Of a stretch of 64,000 nt of DNA, positions 10,016 through 21,851 are shown piece after piece. A program made the position numbers and the translations under genes. The stretch comes from Aedes albopictus (taxonomy: Eukaryota > Arthropoda > Insecta > Diptera > Culicidae): positions 254,036,733 to 254,100,732 of the forward strand of contig NC_085137.1 of assembly GCF_035046485.1 (NCBI RefSeq), in the 5' to 3' direction. The number at the start of each line of letters is the position of its first letter. Position 1 is the first letter of the stretch. The notes below the pieces were generated by a model. The model made no database searches and was not told the origin of the DNA. It saw nothing but the letters and a program-made list of their open reading frames with translations.

Positions 10016-13000
10016 TGAAGGAATTTCAAAAAGGATAACCTAAGAAACTCAAGAAGGAACTTCCGAAGAAATTCCAGCATGAACTCTCGCAGGAATATCA
10101 TGAGAAACTCCCTGTGAAATTCTAGGATGAACTCACGAAGTAGTTTCAGGAGGAACTACCGAAAGGATTTCCGCAGGAATTCTAGGAGGAACTATCTGAT
10201 GATTTCCAGGAGGATCTGCCAGAAGAAATTCTTAGAGAAATTTCAGAAGGGACTCCTGGTAACATTTCATGAGGAACTCTCGAAGGAATTCCAGGAGGGT
10301 ATTCAAGAGGAACATCCGAAGACATAATATAACGAACTCATAGAGAAATTCCAGGATCTTCGAGGAACTCTCATAGAGGTACCAGGAGGATACTCGTGGA
10401 GAGTATTCAAGTGGAGAATCCGAAGTAATACTATGACCTACTCCCGGAGGATTTTAGGATGAACTCTCGTAGGGGCTCCAGCGTGAACTCTCAGAGGAGG
10501 AGGAACTCCAGAAGGAATTTCAATAGGAAGTCCCAGAGTTTTAGGAGAAACTCCTAGAGATATTCTAAGGCAAACCCCCCTAAGAAATAAAAGTAGAGTC
10601 CCCTGTGAAATTTAATGAGAAATTTCACGAGCAACTCCTGTGGGAATTTCAGAAGGTGTTTCAAAGTGACCCTTCAGAGAAATTTCGGTAAGAAAGGAGG
10701 AATTTTGGGAGGAATTCTCAGATTAACTCCAGAGATACTCCTAGAAGGATTCCAGAAGAATTTCCAGAAAGAATTCCAGAAACAACTTTAGGAGAAATTG
10801 CAGGACGAACTTCCAGAGGAACTTCCGGAAGATTTCCTGAAGGAACTCCCGGACGTTTTTCAAGAGGAACATCCGAGCAATTCTGTGATAAACTCCTGAA
10901 GCATTTTTGGGATCCAGGAAGTTCCATGAGGAATTTCAAGAGGAATTCTAGGAGGAAACTCCCGGATGGTACTCTGAAGGAATACTATGGCGAACTCACA
11001 GATAAATTCTAGGTCGAACTACCGTTGGAGTTTCCGCGTGAACTTCAGAGTGAACTCCCGGAAGAATTCCAGGATGAACTCTCGGAGGAATTTCAGAAGG
11101 AACTTCCAGAGATATTCTAGAATGAACTAAAGAAATTCTACAAGCATCTTCCGTAGGAATTCCTGGGGAAATTCCCGGAGGAATTTCATGAGAAACTGCC
11201 TGTGGAAGAATTTCAGCATAAACTCTCGGGGGAAATTATGACAAACTCACAGTGAAATTCTACGTGAAACTCCTGGTGTAATTTAAAAGGGACTGCCGGG
11301 GGGAATTCCAGAGGAACTTAAGAAGAAACTCCCAGAGGAGTTCCAGGAAGGACTTTGTGCGGAATTACAGAAGAAATTCCCGGAGAAGTTTTGGAAGAAA
11401 CTCTCATACTTACTTAAGGAAACAATTTAGGATGAACTCTTAGAGAAACTCCTGGAGGAATTGGAGGAGGAGAACCCGGAGGAATTCCCAGACGGACGTT
11501 TCTCAAGAAATTCCGTTGAGGATGCCTTCAAACATTTTGAAAGGGATTCCTCCAGGAATTACGCCAGGGAATCCTTCGGAAGTTCCATCAGGCATTATTT
11601 TATCCTGTCAGATATTTCTCTGGACCTAGCCAAGATGCGTTACACACCACATTTTGTCATATGAACGCGTTTGTTCAATATGCCATCAGTCTCTTGAGGA
11701 CATTCTCTAAGTTTTAGCAGTAACCACAAGCATATTCTCGAAAAACATGATGAAACCGTCGCTGAATGAACCAAATTGATTCTGGCCATCGGTTCCCTCA
11801 GGGCGCCCCAGAAAGTTTCAGAAATGGTCAACCAAGAGTGTGGCCACTTTTGATACGACCACATACATAGGAATTAAAAATCATGATGGTCACATTACAT
11901 GTTTTGTTGTATGATCGTAATAAGCTTTTGTTGTCGTTTCCGTCGGGGTACCTGGATGTTCCAGAAGTGGCCAATAATGGGGGCCATGTCTAGCATCGAT
12001 ACAACCTCAAACATATCTATGAAAATTCATGAAGGAAGATCCGTCGCATGACACATTTTTCTGTTAGAATATGATTATCCTCTAATGTCGGTTCTTCAGG
12101 GCATCCCGGAAGTTTCGAAAGTGGCACATGGGAACCATGGCCAGTATTGCTATGCAGTCACAAGTGAATTGACGAAAAATCATAAAAAAGAGCCGTGGTG
12201 TTTTTCATCATGTTTTGCTAAATAAACGTAATTGACCCCTATCACCGGTTCTCCAGGTTGTTTCGGGTCATCCCGGAAGTTCCCGGAGTGGCCAGTGGTG
12301 ACCATGTGGTCAATGATTCATCTTGACATCAGCTAATCATGCCTTACAAATTGCTGAACTTCATAACTGTAGTCAAGTCAGGTTTCATAATCTTGCAAGT
12401 AGGAGCCCGAACGCGCGCATTCCGCCACCCACGAACCACGCGTTGATAATTTCAATCAAAGCCACCCTGCCCACCTGGGTGCACCTCAGTAAAACCAGCA
12501 AAATTTTTCTAAGTCCAAATCGTAAACAACAAGGCCACGAAACGTCAAGGACTTAAAAGAATTTTCCCTAGCAACCGCGGCGTGCAGTTCCCTATACTGG
12601 CGTTTCTGACGCCACGCTTTCAATAGGGCACTGCACTGTTTTGATTTTGTATGGGATTTTGACATTTCCTGGCCTTGTTGTTTACTAAATCTCAATGAGA
12701 GCGAAAGAGAGGGTGAGAATTTCGTGCAGAGCCCTATGTCAGTTTGCTCCGCCCATCTTCATCGAAGCTAGACTGAGTCCACAAATCTAGTGATCATGAC
12801 AACAAGAAAAAACGATTATTTATTGACACATTCCAGGAAAGAAAAAAACCAACGTTGACATTTTTATTGGTACTCATTGCTGCTGCAGACTTTTCTTGTT
12901 AACATTGGCCCTTACGGCTTAATTCACACTACGTTGTGGTTGGAATCTTTTCGCCGAGGCAGCTCGGGATCGGTGGGTTTGGACCGGTACTCGGCCAACG

Positions 13001-13237
13001 GGAACCAGCGGGCATGTGTGGCTGTTCCAGGGGGAATGACATTTCATTTTCTAACAAAAAAAAATCCGCTTATATCCGTTCATTACCGTCGTTAGCCATG
13101 GACCCTATATTACAATTAGCGAAGTAAATTATCGGAGTACATTCAAAATTTAAAAAAAAACATAAATCGTCTACCTATGTCTATTAATTCCATAAGGAGA
13201 AGACAACTTATCAAAATGATCCGTGCAAAAAGATTGT
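10016..13237 (-). repeat. Right arm of the giant inverted repeat
   Basis: The reverse complement of the left arm, from GGATAACC (inner end, about 10020) to GTGCAAAAAGATTGT (outer end). It lacks the Helitron and the MITE seen at left and so preserves their empty sites. It has its own extra segment at about 12600-12760. Beyond 13237 the homologous left sequence is replaced by the copia element. Confidence 0.9.
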
Positions 13238-13379
13238 ACAACTATGCAGACTGGAATCGAACCATTAACGTCGAGATCACTGAGCTCTTGTTTAACCCAC
13301 ACGGTTATCAACGCTCGAAGAAATGGTGTTGCTAAATATGTATAAAAATCAATCTGTCAGCTGACACTGCGTCATTGGG

Positions 13380-13545
13380 CAATCTTTCTCGTTGTCATGG
13401 TCACTAAATTGGCGAACTCAGTCTTGCTTTGATGAAAACGGGCGGAGCTAACTGACATTGAAAGCGTCGCTTTAAGAAAACCAGTATTGGGCGATTTTAC
13501 TGGGGGAAACATGGGGGAAAAACTGGCGTCACAAATCGAACTGAA
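13380..13545 (+). repeat. Extra copy of the dispersed repeat seen at 3195-3330
   Basis: Shares CGTTGTCATGGTCACT, GACTCAGTCTTGCTT and CCAGTATTGGGCGATTT with the left arm, in the same orientation as the left copy. It carries the left end of the TTGGGCGA MITE preceded by TA, but I see no matching right end nearby. A third, inverted copy lies at about 12745-12815. Confidence 0.6.
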
Positions 13546-13592
13546 TTTGTTCCTGACATTTATGTCTTAGTATTAAGTCTATGGTACAACAG

Positions 13593-13905
13593 TCAAGCTC
13601 CAGCACGACTCGGCGTCCGACATCACCATTATCTCCGAAGATACTTGGATCAGCATCGGACAGCCACCCACTCAACCGACGGAGGAATCTGCAGTAACAG
13701 CTTCTGGTGGCAACCTCAACCTTCTCGCCGAGTTCCAAACCGAGATCACCATCAGGAATGTGACCAAAACCGGTCGCATCTTCATCTCGGACAACGCTGA
13801 ACTCAACGTTCTTGGAATCGAGACTATGGATCTATTCGATCTGTGGTCTGTGCCGATCAGCAGCTTGGTTAACGTCGTACACCAACGTCCCGACAACAAC
13901 CCGAT
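13593..13905 (+). pseudogene. Ty3/gypsy protease fragment, degenerate
   Basis: The frame reads VKLQHDSASDITIISEDTW and continues to ETMDLFDLWSVPIS. It parallels the protease of the gypsy element at 21852-25328 (MQLDTGSDVTIISSRTW ... IETFGLWSVPFD). The catalytic D-T-G has become D-S-A, so it cannot be active. There is no start or stop context and no neighbouring domains. It is a fossil piece of a related family, not the same copy. Confidence 0.75.
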
Positions 13906-14097
13906 GAAATTAAAAAAAAAATGTTTAATTGAATAAATACAATTTTAAATAAGAAATGCGCATGGCTGCTTATACCTTAAACCAGAATATTTAGTGAAGC
14001 TTGGATAACGCAATGTCTCTACGTTTACCGAACGAGTAAACGTATAAGCCTATGATGCAACCGTCATCAACCGACACCACCACACGGTCAGAAAATT

Positions 14098-14350
14098 CAC
14101 TCATTTTGGAGCTAAAGTGGGACAACTCAAAATTGAGTAAATTTTACTTCCAGCGATAGCGCTGGCCCAAGTGCGAAAATCTCATCAGTTTAAGATGTAT
14201 AATATTCTTGCTGATGTGAAGAATATTATACGGCTTAAACTGTCTGGATTTTTGCACTTGGGCCAGCGCTATCGCTGGAAATGCAATTTACTCATTTTTT
14301 GAGCTGTTCCAGTTTAGCTCAGTTTTGTGTGAATCTTACTCATTTTAGAG
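14098..14350. mobile_element. Foldback MITE
   Basis: Long inverted arms, with the strongest match CCAGCGATAGCGCTGGCCCA near 14150 and its inverse near 14265, around a short loop (GCTGATGT). The outer ends repeat words like ACTCATTTT and GAGCTAAA in inverted form. Limits are approximate. Confidence 0.65.
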
Positions 14351-15290
14351 TAACATTTTCTTAGCGTGCACGTGATTTTCAGAGCAATCAGTGCTGTCAC
14401 CTAATTATTGCGCGCGAATTACTCAACTTTACCACCTTGACTACGATACATGAGCTGCAGCTCATGACGAATTTCACCGTCTGGGAAACGAGCAATCAGT
14501 GCCATCTGTTGTTAGAAATGGCTGCTGCCATCTCGCGTCAAAAACGCTGAAACTATTCTCACAGCACAACCTGACAGCACAAACCGGCATGGATGTAAAC
14601 ATAAACAAATGACGTCATACGTGCGTAAATTTCAAACCGAAATTCATGAATGAAAATCGTCACATTTTGCCATGGGTTCGGTTGAAATGTACATGTTCAT
14701 TCCGAATTCAGTGGCTGGTGTGCTTGAACACGAGATTAAATCCAGATTAACAAAGCCGAAATCGGTTTCGTGCCACCAATGTTTACCAATATTGGCCGTG
14801 CTGTGAGTTGGTGCCCATGCGGCACTTTATACCGAATGACAGCCCTTTTTCCCATCTGGTATATTTTGCCAGCTGACTGCCAGCTGGCTGTCTGTTGACT
14901 GCCAGCCAACTACCAGCACAAATATCACAGATAACGACGAGACTGAATCTGTCAAAACCGACAGCATGGTGGTTGTAACGAGATTTTGAAGGAAATATGG
15001 GATATGTGTTGTACTTTTTGGGTGAAAAATGTAACTTTCACTATAAAAATACAATGCTCATGAATAAATTTGAGATAAATGTAGATTTTAGGCGATTATC
15101 GTGAAAAAAACTATTTTCTGACAAGAACGTCGTCTGTACCCCAGTCTGTGTCCCGTTCGGATCTGTCAAAAGTGAAAAAACAAGATGGCGATCGTGTTTG
15201 CAAATCAATCTGTGATGTTTAGTTTTTCTTAGAAAATTGTGCTTTTTATTTAGATTCATGGAATACTTTTACGTTCTATAGTGAGTTAAG
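14351..15290. other. Unassigned DNA upstream of the tweek gene
   Basis: Holds a perfect 18-bp palindrome (CATGAGCTGCAGCTCATG, near 14448) and short CTGCCAGC repeats (about 14870-14910). AAGATGGCGATCG at about 15181 resembles a metazoan initiator-region motif. An AAG/GTGAGTA at 15291-15299 could be the donor of a 5' non-coding exon of tweek. This is inference only. Confidence 0.3.
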
Positions 15291-15293
15291 AAG

Positions 15294-16185
15294 GTGAGTA
15301 ACAAGGGGGAGATAAATTTCAACAGTTCGGTGCGTGTTCAGTGCGAGTTTCAGAGGGTGAAAAATTACACAACTCCATAGGTCGTGTTTGGGTGGGTCTA
15401 GGTCATTTTTACTTGGAACGGAGCTGATTGATGACTAATTCCACTGATAATGGATGGATTTAGTGATAAGCTTATTGCATCGTAACGAGGAAATGAGTTT
15501 GGTGAGCAATCGCTCAGGTTATCTACAGAAATACGTAATGTACGCAGTTGGGAAGAGAGCCATTTTTGTCATTATTGATTTGCGAGGTCTTCCCGTCAGA
15601 AATCGATTTTTCCTGGCTGGCAAAAAGGCTGTAATTTTCCTGTCTGATTTCAATAACAAACATCTGTTGCGGGTGGGTGGGGTGGTAGAATGCTGTCAGT
15701 TTGTTTGGGTTTCGGCCAGTGGGTGGTTGGGTGGAATTTGTTTACGTTTGTTCACGCAAGCGAAAGAAAGCGTCCCGCCGCGTTTCACTTTCGTTTGTAC
15801 ACCACCACTCTTGTGGTGGCAATCAGCTGATTGATTGTCGTGCCGGGCGAACGTACGAGCACAACCAGAAGCACCAGTTGATTCGCGGCTTTGGATTATC
15901 AGCGCAGAGACGCGTTCGTTGACCTTTGCACTAGATTCCTTCCTAGTATGTATGTTGATTGAGGACGCTCGGCGCTCATCGTTGAGTTTTTGCTGAAGGA
16001 TTTTTTATGCTCTTTGTTCACTAATACAGCACTGGTTGACGCTGTTGATGAAGGTCGCTTTGCTTGCTAGCTACGACAGAGGTTCTCAACCTTTTTTTCC
16101 TTTTTTTTTTAGCTTAGAAGCTGTAGAAACTTTATTTAAATTCTAGCGTAACGGAATAAATTAATTGAATGGTTATTAAACAAAC
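15294..16185 (+). other. Probable first-intron or 5' region of tweek
   Basis: No convincing protein. The 126-codon frame at 15454-15834 has no recognisable domain and its composition looks non-coding. The stretch ends where a retroposed sequence begins. It is placed with tweek only by position. Confidence 0.3.
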
Positions 16186-16209
16186 AGTATTGAATTTATG
16201 CTAAAACCT

Positions 16210-18637
16210 CCCTGCCCTTTAGTTCAGAGAGGGTTTGGGCAGCGTCCTGCCAACTTGGTCGAGGCAGGGTTCTTGGGAGAACAAGTAAAGGGTTGTTGAA
16301 AGAATATGTAATGTAATTTATTTTGAGTAAATAAAATCTATTTTTTCCCAAACATGTTACGTAATATTTGAACAGCTTCATCAACGCTGATATTCTAAAG
16401 TGCTAGAATGATGCATTGAGCTGTAGGGATCCCTTAAAGATGGGATGTAAATCATTAACTCGCGATCGCGCGTTTTCGTACTTCAGGGAAAAAGTACATT
16501 ACATAAATAAACGATTTTTAAAACACATCCGATATGTTGAAAAATTAATGATTTGCTATCCATGTCCGTGGAACCATTCTGAACAGCTATTGAGTGAATA
16601 CATTGAATTGTTACATATTTTCATCTTGCGAATCGACCAGCCATATAAAAACTGAACCCAGTGTATCACCACAACCTCTCAAACTACTGTACCGAATAAC
16701 AACTACTAATCATATCCTTTCCTTCCTTTCTTTTCTTTTCCCTTCCTTTTACATGAGCAAAATAACTACTCCGAGTATTTCTATCACCACGGTCACATCT
16801 AAGAAGAAAGTGAAAGCAAAACACCATTCATCACAAACAACGGAATCGAATGAAGAGGACTTACCTTACCGGGCTAAGGCCGGGTTGGCCTCTGCTGTAC
16901 AAAGTAGCCTATGTTATTCGCAATGGGGATTTTTACGGATGGCTTATTGGGCCTACGCCAACATTCCTGTCTCGCCGAAGGGCCATCGTGCCAGTTCTGT
17001 TGAACGTCTCAACCAACACTGGGACGACCACACTGATGGGGCTACCACCTTGGATCTAGCTGGGCGTGGTGCAGCGTTTCTTACTCAGCCGCTGGATGCC
17101 AGAACAGACGCTGTTTGAGCCGCACCTCCTTGGTGAACAGACGCTCGGGTCGTTCCTCCTCAATCTAGCTGAAGTCATAAGGACAACAGTGCCCAGGCTC
17201 CACTACCAGCTAAGCACACAACTCTTAGCTGGCGGCCTTTGTCATCGCTTGACCCATGGAAGCATGAGGTAGGAACTTGTGAGGACCAGAGCTATGTTGG
17301 ACGCTCTCTTTATCGACTCACCGTTTTGCAGCCCAAATGAAGAGGAATCGTGAGTAAAAGTCATAAAAAACACCTAAGGTAAGAACATAACTATTCTGTT
17401 TCCAACGTGAGATTAACCATTAAATAGATCCATTGGTCACGTGTAAGACGTATTTTTGACGCCGGAACGTCGTGACTTGACTAAACTGGACAGCAATGGT
17501 TCACTACTTGACTAGGTGGACATCGTGACAGGTTCTATACGTTGACGTTTTCAATGTAGTTGGCATTATAAGAATAACGTGAGAGTAGGAAATGTTTGTA
17601 TAGACATGACCGATGCTGAGAATCCTAAGGGCTCCCTTAGGTGTATTTATCATAAGTTTACTCCAAGCACTGTGACGCTGAGACAAGTTTGCTAACAGGA
17701 AACTTTTATGTTAACATTCAAATTGACTGCTATTAGAAGATTATGAGGGAAATTATTATTTTTAAATGATATTTGTTTATTTTTATAGATTCTGATAGGG
17801 ATGAGTACACCATAGTTGATTAATGATCTTTATTAGTTTCAATTGTTAATATAATAACCAACTAACCGACCTTACCTTACGACCTGACTTAGTCGATATT
17901 ATGACAATAAAAGCAAAAGAGCAGGAGTTATGATGTGATCAAAATTAAAACTTAATCTTATTTTTTGTCAGGATCCAGAAACATGAAAAACTGTAGTAAT
18001 TTGAATGTAGTATAAACTATGCTATGATACGGTGGACATAAGGATAATTCAGACTTCATAGGGATACAAGAGATGAACACAGATAAGCAAAAGACGACTA
18101 GCGACGACATATGATACATTAACTGTACATTAACATAAGGCGTTCGACTGATAAGTTTTATGTCCACAACATCAAATGGAAGCACAAAAAGAGAGTTATT
18201 TGAAGATGATTCCAGTGCTGTATATGACCAACATCGGTTCATCATAACAATATTGGTAATTAACTTGAAATAACTTTCAGAATGCACAATGAATTAACTT
18301 GGGATATTTTTGATTATTGTTTGGAGATGATGTCAGAAAAACTAGGTGCCCATACCGGCTACAAACGCTAGTTCTGATATTGTCACTGAGTAGTCTTCAA
18401 AAGTATCAAAACATTACATTTTTAGAGCTTTCACAAAATACGGGTGGGATGGGAACAGTAAGCGACACTTGATAACTACTACGACCCAATACTAAATACT
18501 GCACACTTTGCTCAAGTTGACGACATCGTCTAGTCCATCGTGAGTATCGGTCATAGTAGGGGGAAAGTAGGGAAAGCGTCCAGGCTTTGCTTTCAGCTGT
18601 CCTGCAGCTCCACCTGGTCACTCTAAAAAAAAAAAAA
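16210..18637 (+). mobile_element. Unidentified retroposed sequence with poly(A) and 24-bp target duplication
   Basis: AGTATTGAATTTATGC plus AAAACCT occurs at 16186-16209 and again at 18638-18661. Directly before the second copy is a run of about 13 A (18626-18638). A long target duplication and a 3' poly(A) tail are the marks of LINE-driven insertion, so the 2428 bp between them were reverse-transcribed from RNA on the plus strand. No reverse transcriptase is present. The longest frame (about 16750-17118) has no domain I recognise. It could be a 5'-truncated LINE or SINE-like element, or a retrocopy of a cellular or non-coding transcript. Confidence 0.75.
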
Positions 18638-18661
18638 GTATTGAATTTATGCTAAAACCTG

Positions 18662-19071
18662 TTTATATTATTCAACTTTACAAGCCACGGGTAAGCTTTA
18701 TGAGGAATTTCACTGAAAGTCTGAAAAGTATTAAAAGCAAACGACGCGAAGGCACGGGCGGAGGAATCTTAGAAGGTGTACCAAGTACAATCAAATTCGT
18801 ATCTTGTCGCTTCAATTTGATGAATAGAGAGAGTCGATGAAGGGAAATTGATCATGTTACTTTTGCCCTTATTCAAAGATTTATTAGCAGAAGTGACTGG
18901 CGATCCACACCGTTTGGAAACCTCTGTATAGAGCAGCATTTCGCGTAGTACTGAGCAATCCGCAAATCGCGTAATGCGTCGTCACTTTTTTGTTCTATCT
19001 ACTATAAACGTACATTTTAATCACTCTTTTGATAGCCCCTTTTACTATACGCTTGCGTTCTCATTTTACAG
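18662..19071 (+). other. Intron sequence before the first coding exon of tweek
   Basis: AT-rich DNA with no gene. It ends in a pyrimidine-rich tract and the acceptor TCATTTTACAG at 19061-19071. Confidence 0.5.
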
Positions 19072-19122
19072 GGATTGTGACTATATAGCCAATCGACCGA
19101 CCAACACTAACGCGTCATCAAG

Positions 19123-21351
19123 ATGAGCTACGAAGTGTCGGAGGGGCCAGATCTTATCGATCTGGACCTGGACTTGAGCATGGGCCAGTTCAACACGACG
19201 CAGTCGATCGAGGACATGAAACTGGACAAGAACATGGTGAGAATGAGAATTATGGATTTCTGGAAGCGAAAGTTACTCAATGTCTGCGCCTTATGGTTTG
19301 TTTTCAGGTGTGGCTGCTGCTGTCGTTGCTCACCTCGATCATCTGGGTCGTGTACATCACGTTCTACAATTCGCGGCTGTTCGGTTACGTTATCACGAAG
19401 TTGGTGAATCGGCTGTTTGTGCGAGGGGCCTACTTCAAGATCGGCTCGCTCAATGTGAATCCGCTGGCCGGGAAGATTATGTTTCGGGATTTCGTTTATG
19501 TTACGTACGATTACACGGTTCGCGTCCAGGATGGGTACTTCATATTCCGGTGGTGGCGATCGTACGTTCCGAAGGACGTGTCGGAGGATTTGTCCCACTC
19601 GGATACGAGGCTGTCGATTATGCTGAATGGGTTCGAGCTGCATGTTTACAACCGGTCTGATTTGTATGCGAAGCTGGAACGGACATTTGGGCTGAAGCCT
19701 TCGGTTCTGATCCCGACGGAAAACATGAGTGCCGAGGAGATCGCACGGTTCAAGGAGCAGGCGATGAACTATGAGAATCAGCGACAAAGCAACGAGCAGC
19801 ACACGAAGTTGAAGAAGCCACGGCCGGAAGCCATGACCGCTACAACCTGGCGAGATTTGATACCGGTGATCAAGATTGACATCTGTTCCGGAAGGTTCGT
19901 GTTCGGGAATCGGCTTACCCCGACGACGCTGTCGATTTGTGTGGAGGAAGCTCACTGTGTCTACAGTACTAAACCAGCAGTGTCCAAGTTGGACCACTTC
20001 ATGCACTTTGTCAAGGCAAAGGTGGAGAATGCGAAGGTTCTGCTCGCTCCAAGTCCAAAATACACCGGATTGGTTGACGAACCTCCTAGGTACATGGGTG
20101 AGGGATTTGTAGTAATGATGTCCAACAACATGGAGCTGTATTTCTACATGGATGAAGCTGGCTTTGTTCCAGAAGAACCGGTGACATTGACACTTGCTAA
20201 CGGAGACGTAGTTGAAGCATCACCTCCCGTTTGGGGAATCGACATCAAGTGTGGCAAAGGCACCGACTTCAGCTATGGACCTTGGGCAGACCGTCAGAGG
20301 GACAATCTGTTCAAGTTTTTCTTCCCTCCAGACTATCAAGCCATGCAGGTCACAAAGCCACCAAAACCCGGCGATCGCCGAGAAATGCAATCCTTCGACG
20401 TCAATTTGTGCACTCTCAATGAAGCGACAATCGACATCCTGTTCTCGAAGAACAAGGAAACAAACGCCGTTCACGTGAACATTGGCGCCGGATCTTGCCT
20501 GGAGGTCACACTTCCTTGGATAACCCTACAAGATGGCTTTACAACTAAAGTCACCGGGCAGCTACTGCACGTCGAAGCAACGACCAGTCTTCAATACCGC
20601 AGTCTGGCTGAATGCGAGACGCTTCAGTTCAACGTCAAAGTTCACTATCCAGTTCGCTGGAATGATCACCAGGAGTGGACTATAAACCTGACTGGCACCA
20701 AAGCGACCGCCTACATCGTATACTCCCACAAATACTTCTTCACCGATCTGATCGACGATTGGGCCTCGAAAGCCCGTCCCGACATCCTCAGTTTCGTTCC
20801 TTACACCTGGAAGTTTGGAGTCATCCTGCAGGAGTTCGAAATCATCACGCTGAGCAACGAATTCAACTGGATCGACTGCTCGAGCACCAACCAGGAAAAT
20901 CATCACCTCGCCTTCTGCGGCGACCTCTTCGATCTCAGTTTCACCCTCCCCTTTGACGACTTCCTTCCCCTAAAGATCCCCATCGTTTTTTGGATCCACG
21001 GCGAAGGCCTCGATCTCAGCATGTACCTTCCGGAGCAGTCCAGCACCAAACCCATTCTCGTCGCTCTGGATAAACATGCCCGCATCCTAACCCGCGACGG
21101 CAACGTCAAGAAGCGCACCGACCTTCTAGGCAAAAAATGGCGCAAAGTGTGTCAGAGATCCGCCGGATGGATCGACTGCTGGAGCGTTCCCATCGTGGCG
21201 CTCTCCATCAAGTACCTCTATCATCCGATGCCACCGCTAGGGCCGGACCCGCAGGCAGACATCACCACACCGGAGAAGGAGGAGATTCTTCTCAGCCCGA
21301 TGCGGATACCCAAGATGCGAAAATCGCCGGCCATCACGTGGAACGACGCCG
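19123..21351 (+). CDS. tweek: tweek / KIAA1109 (BLTP1) bridge-like lipid-transfer protein, N-terminal part
   Basis: Two exons are visible. The first is 19072-19236, with the ATG at 19123 and 38 codons. The second starts at 19308 after a 71-bp intron with a GTGAGA donor and a TTTTCAG acceptor, and runs into the assembly gap, giving about 719 residues. The chain begins with a membrane segment (LLLSLLTSIIWVVYITF), then RIQDG/FRWWR-like and LNGFELHVYNRSDLY motifs. Also present are GKGTDFSYGPWADRQRD, FFFPPDYQ and FVPYTWKFG. I recognise these as the conserved N-terminus of the tweek/KIAA1109/Csf1 family. Family members are about 5000 residues, anchored in the ER, and thought to carry lipid along a long groove at contact sites; in flies tweek affects synaptic vesicle recycling. 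Splice phase 0 preserves the conserved V-W-L-L junction. The remaining roughly 85 percent of the gene is not in the window. Confidence 0.93.
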
Positions 21352-21851
21352 NNNNNNNNNNNNNNNNNNNNNNNNNNNNNNNNNNNNNNNNNNNNNNNNN
21401 NNNNNNNNNNNNNNNNNNNNNNNNNNNNNNNNNNNNNNNNNNNNNNNNNNNNNNNNNNNNNNNNNNNNNNNNNNNNNNNNNNNNNNNNNNNNNNNNNNNN
21501 NNNNNNNNNNNNNNNNNNNNNNNNNNNNNNNNNNNNNNNNNNNNNNNNNNNNNNNNNNNNNNNNNNNNNNNNNNNNNNNNNNNNNNNNNNNNNNNNNNNN
21601 NNNNNNNNNNNNNNNNNNNNNNNNNNNNNNNNNNNNNNNNNNNNNNNNNNNNNNNNNNNNNNNNNNNNNNNNNNNNNNNNNNNNNNNNNNNNNNNNNNNN
21701 NNNNNNNNNNNNNNNNNNNNNNNNNNNNNNNNNNNNNNNNNNNNNNNNNNNNNNNNNNNNNNNNNNNNNNNNNNNNNNNNNNNNNNNNNNNNNNNNNNNN
21801 NNNNNNNNNNNNNNNNNNNNNNNNNNNNNNNNNNNNNNNNNNNNNNNNNNN
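21352..21851. other. Assembly gap, 500 N
   Basis: Exactly 500 unknown bases, probably a placeholder of arbitrary length. It separates a tweek exon from the middle of a gypsy integrase on the opposite strand. Any protein reading through it is meaningless. Confidence 0.99.

Noticed and set aside
15454..15834. 126-codon open frame upstream of tweek
   Set aside because: No domain, no clear start context, and overlapping frames of similar length.
16594..17118. 174-codon frame in the retroposed sequence as a gene
   Set aside because: No recognisable domain. It starts in AT-rich DNA, and a pyrimidine tract (CCTTTCCTTCC...) lies in the frame. It is kept as part of the retroposon only.
19128..20006. 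292-codon minus-strand frame opposite tweek
   Set aside because: It is a shadow of the conserved plus-strand exon and has no domain.
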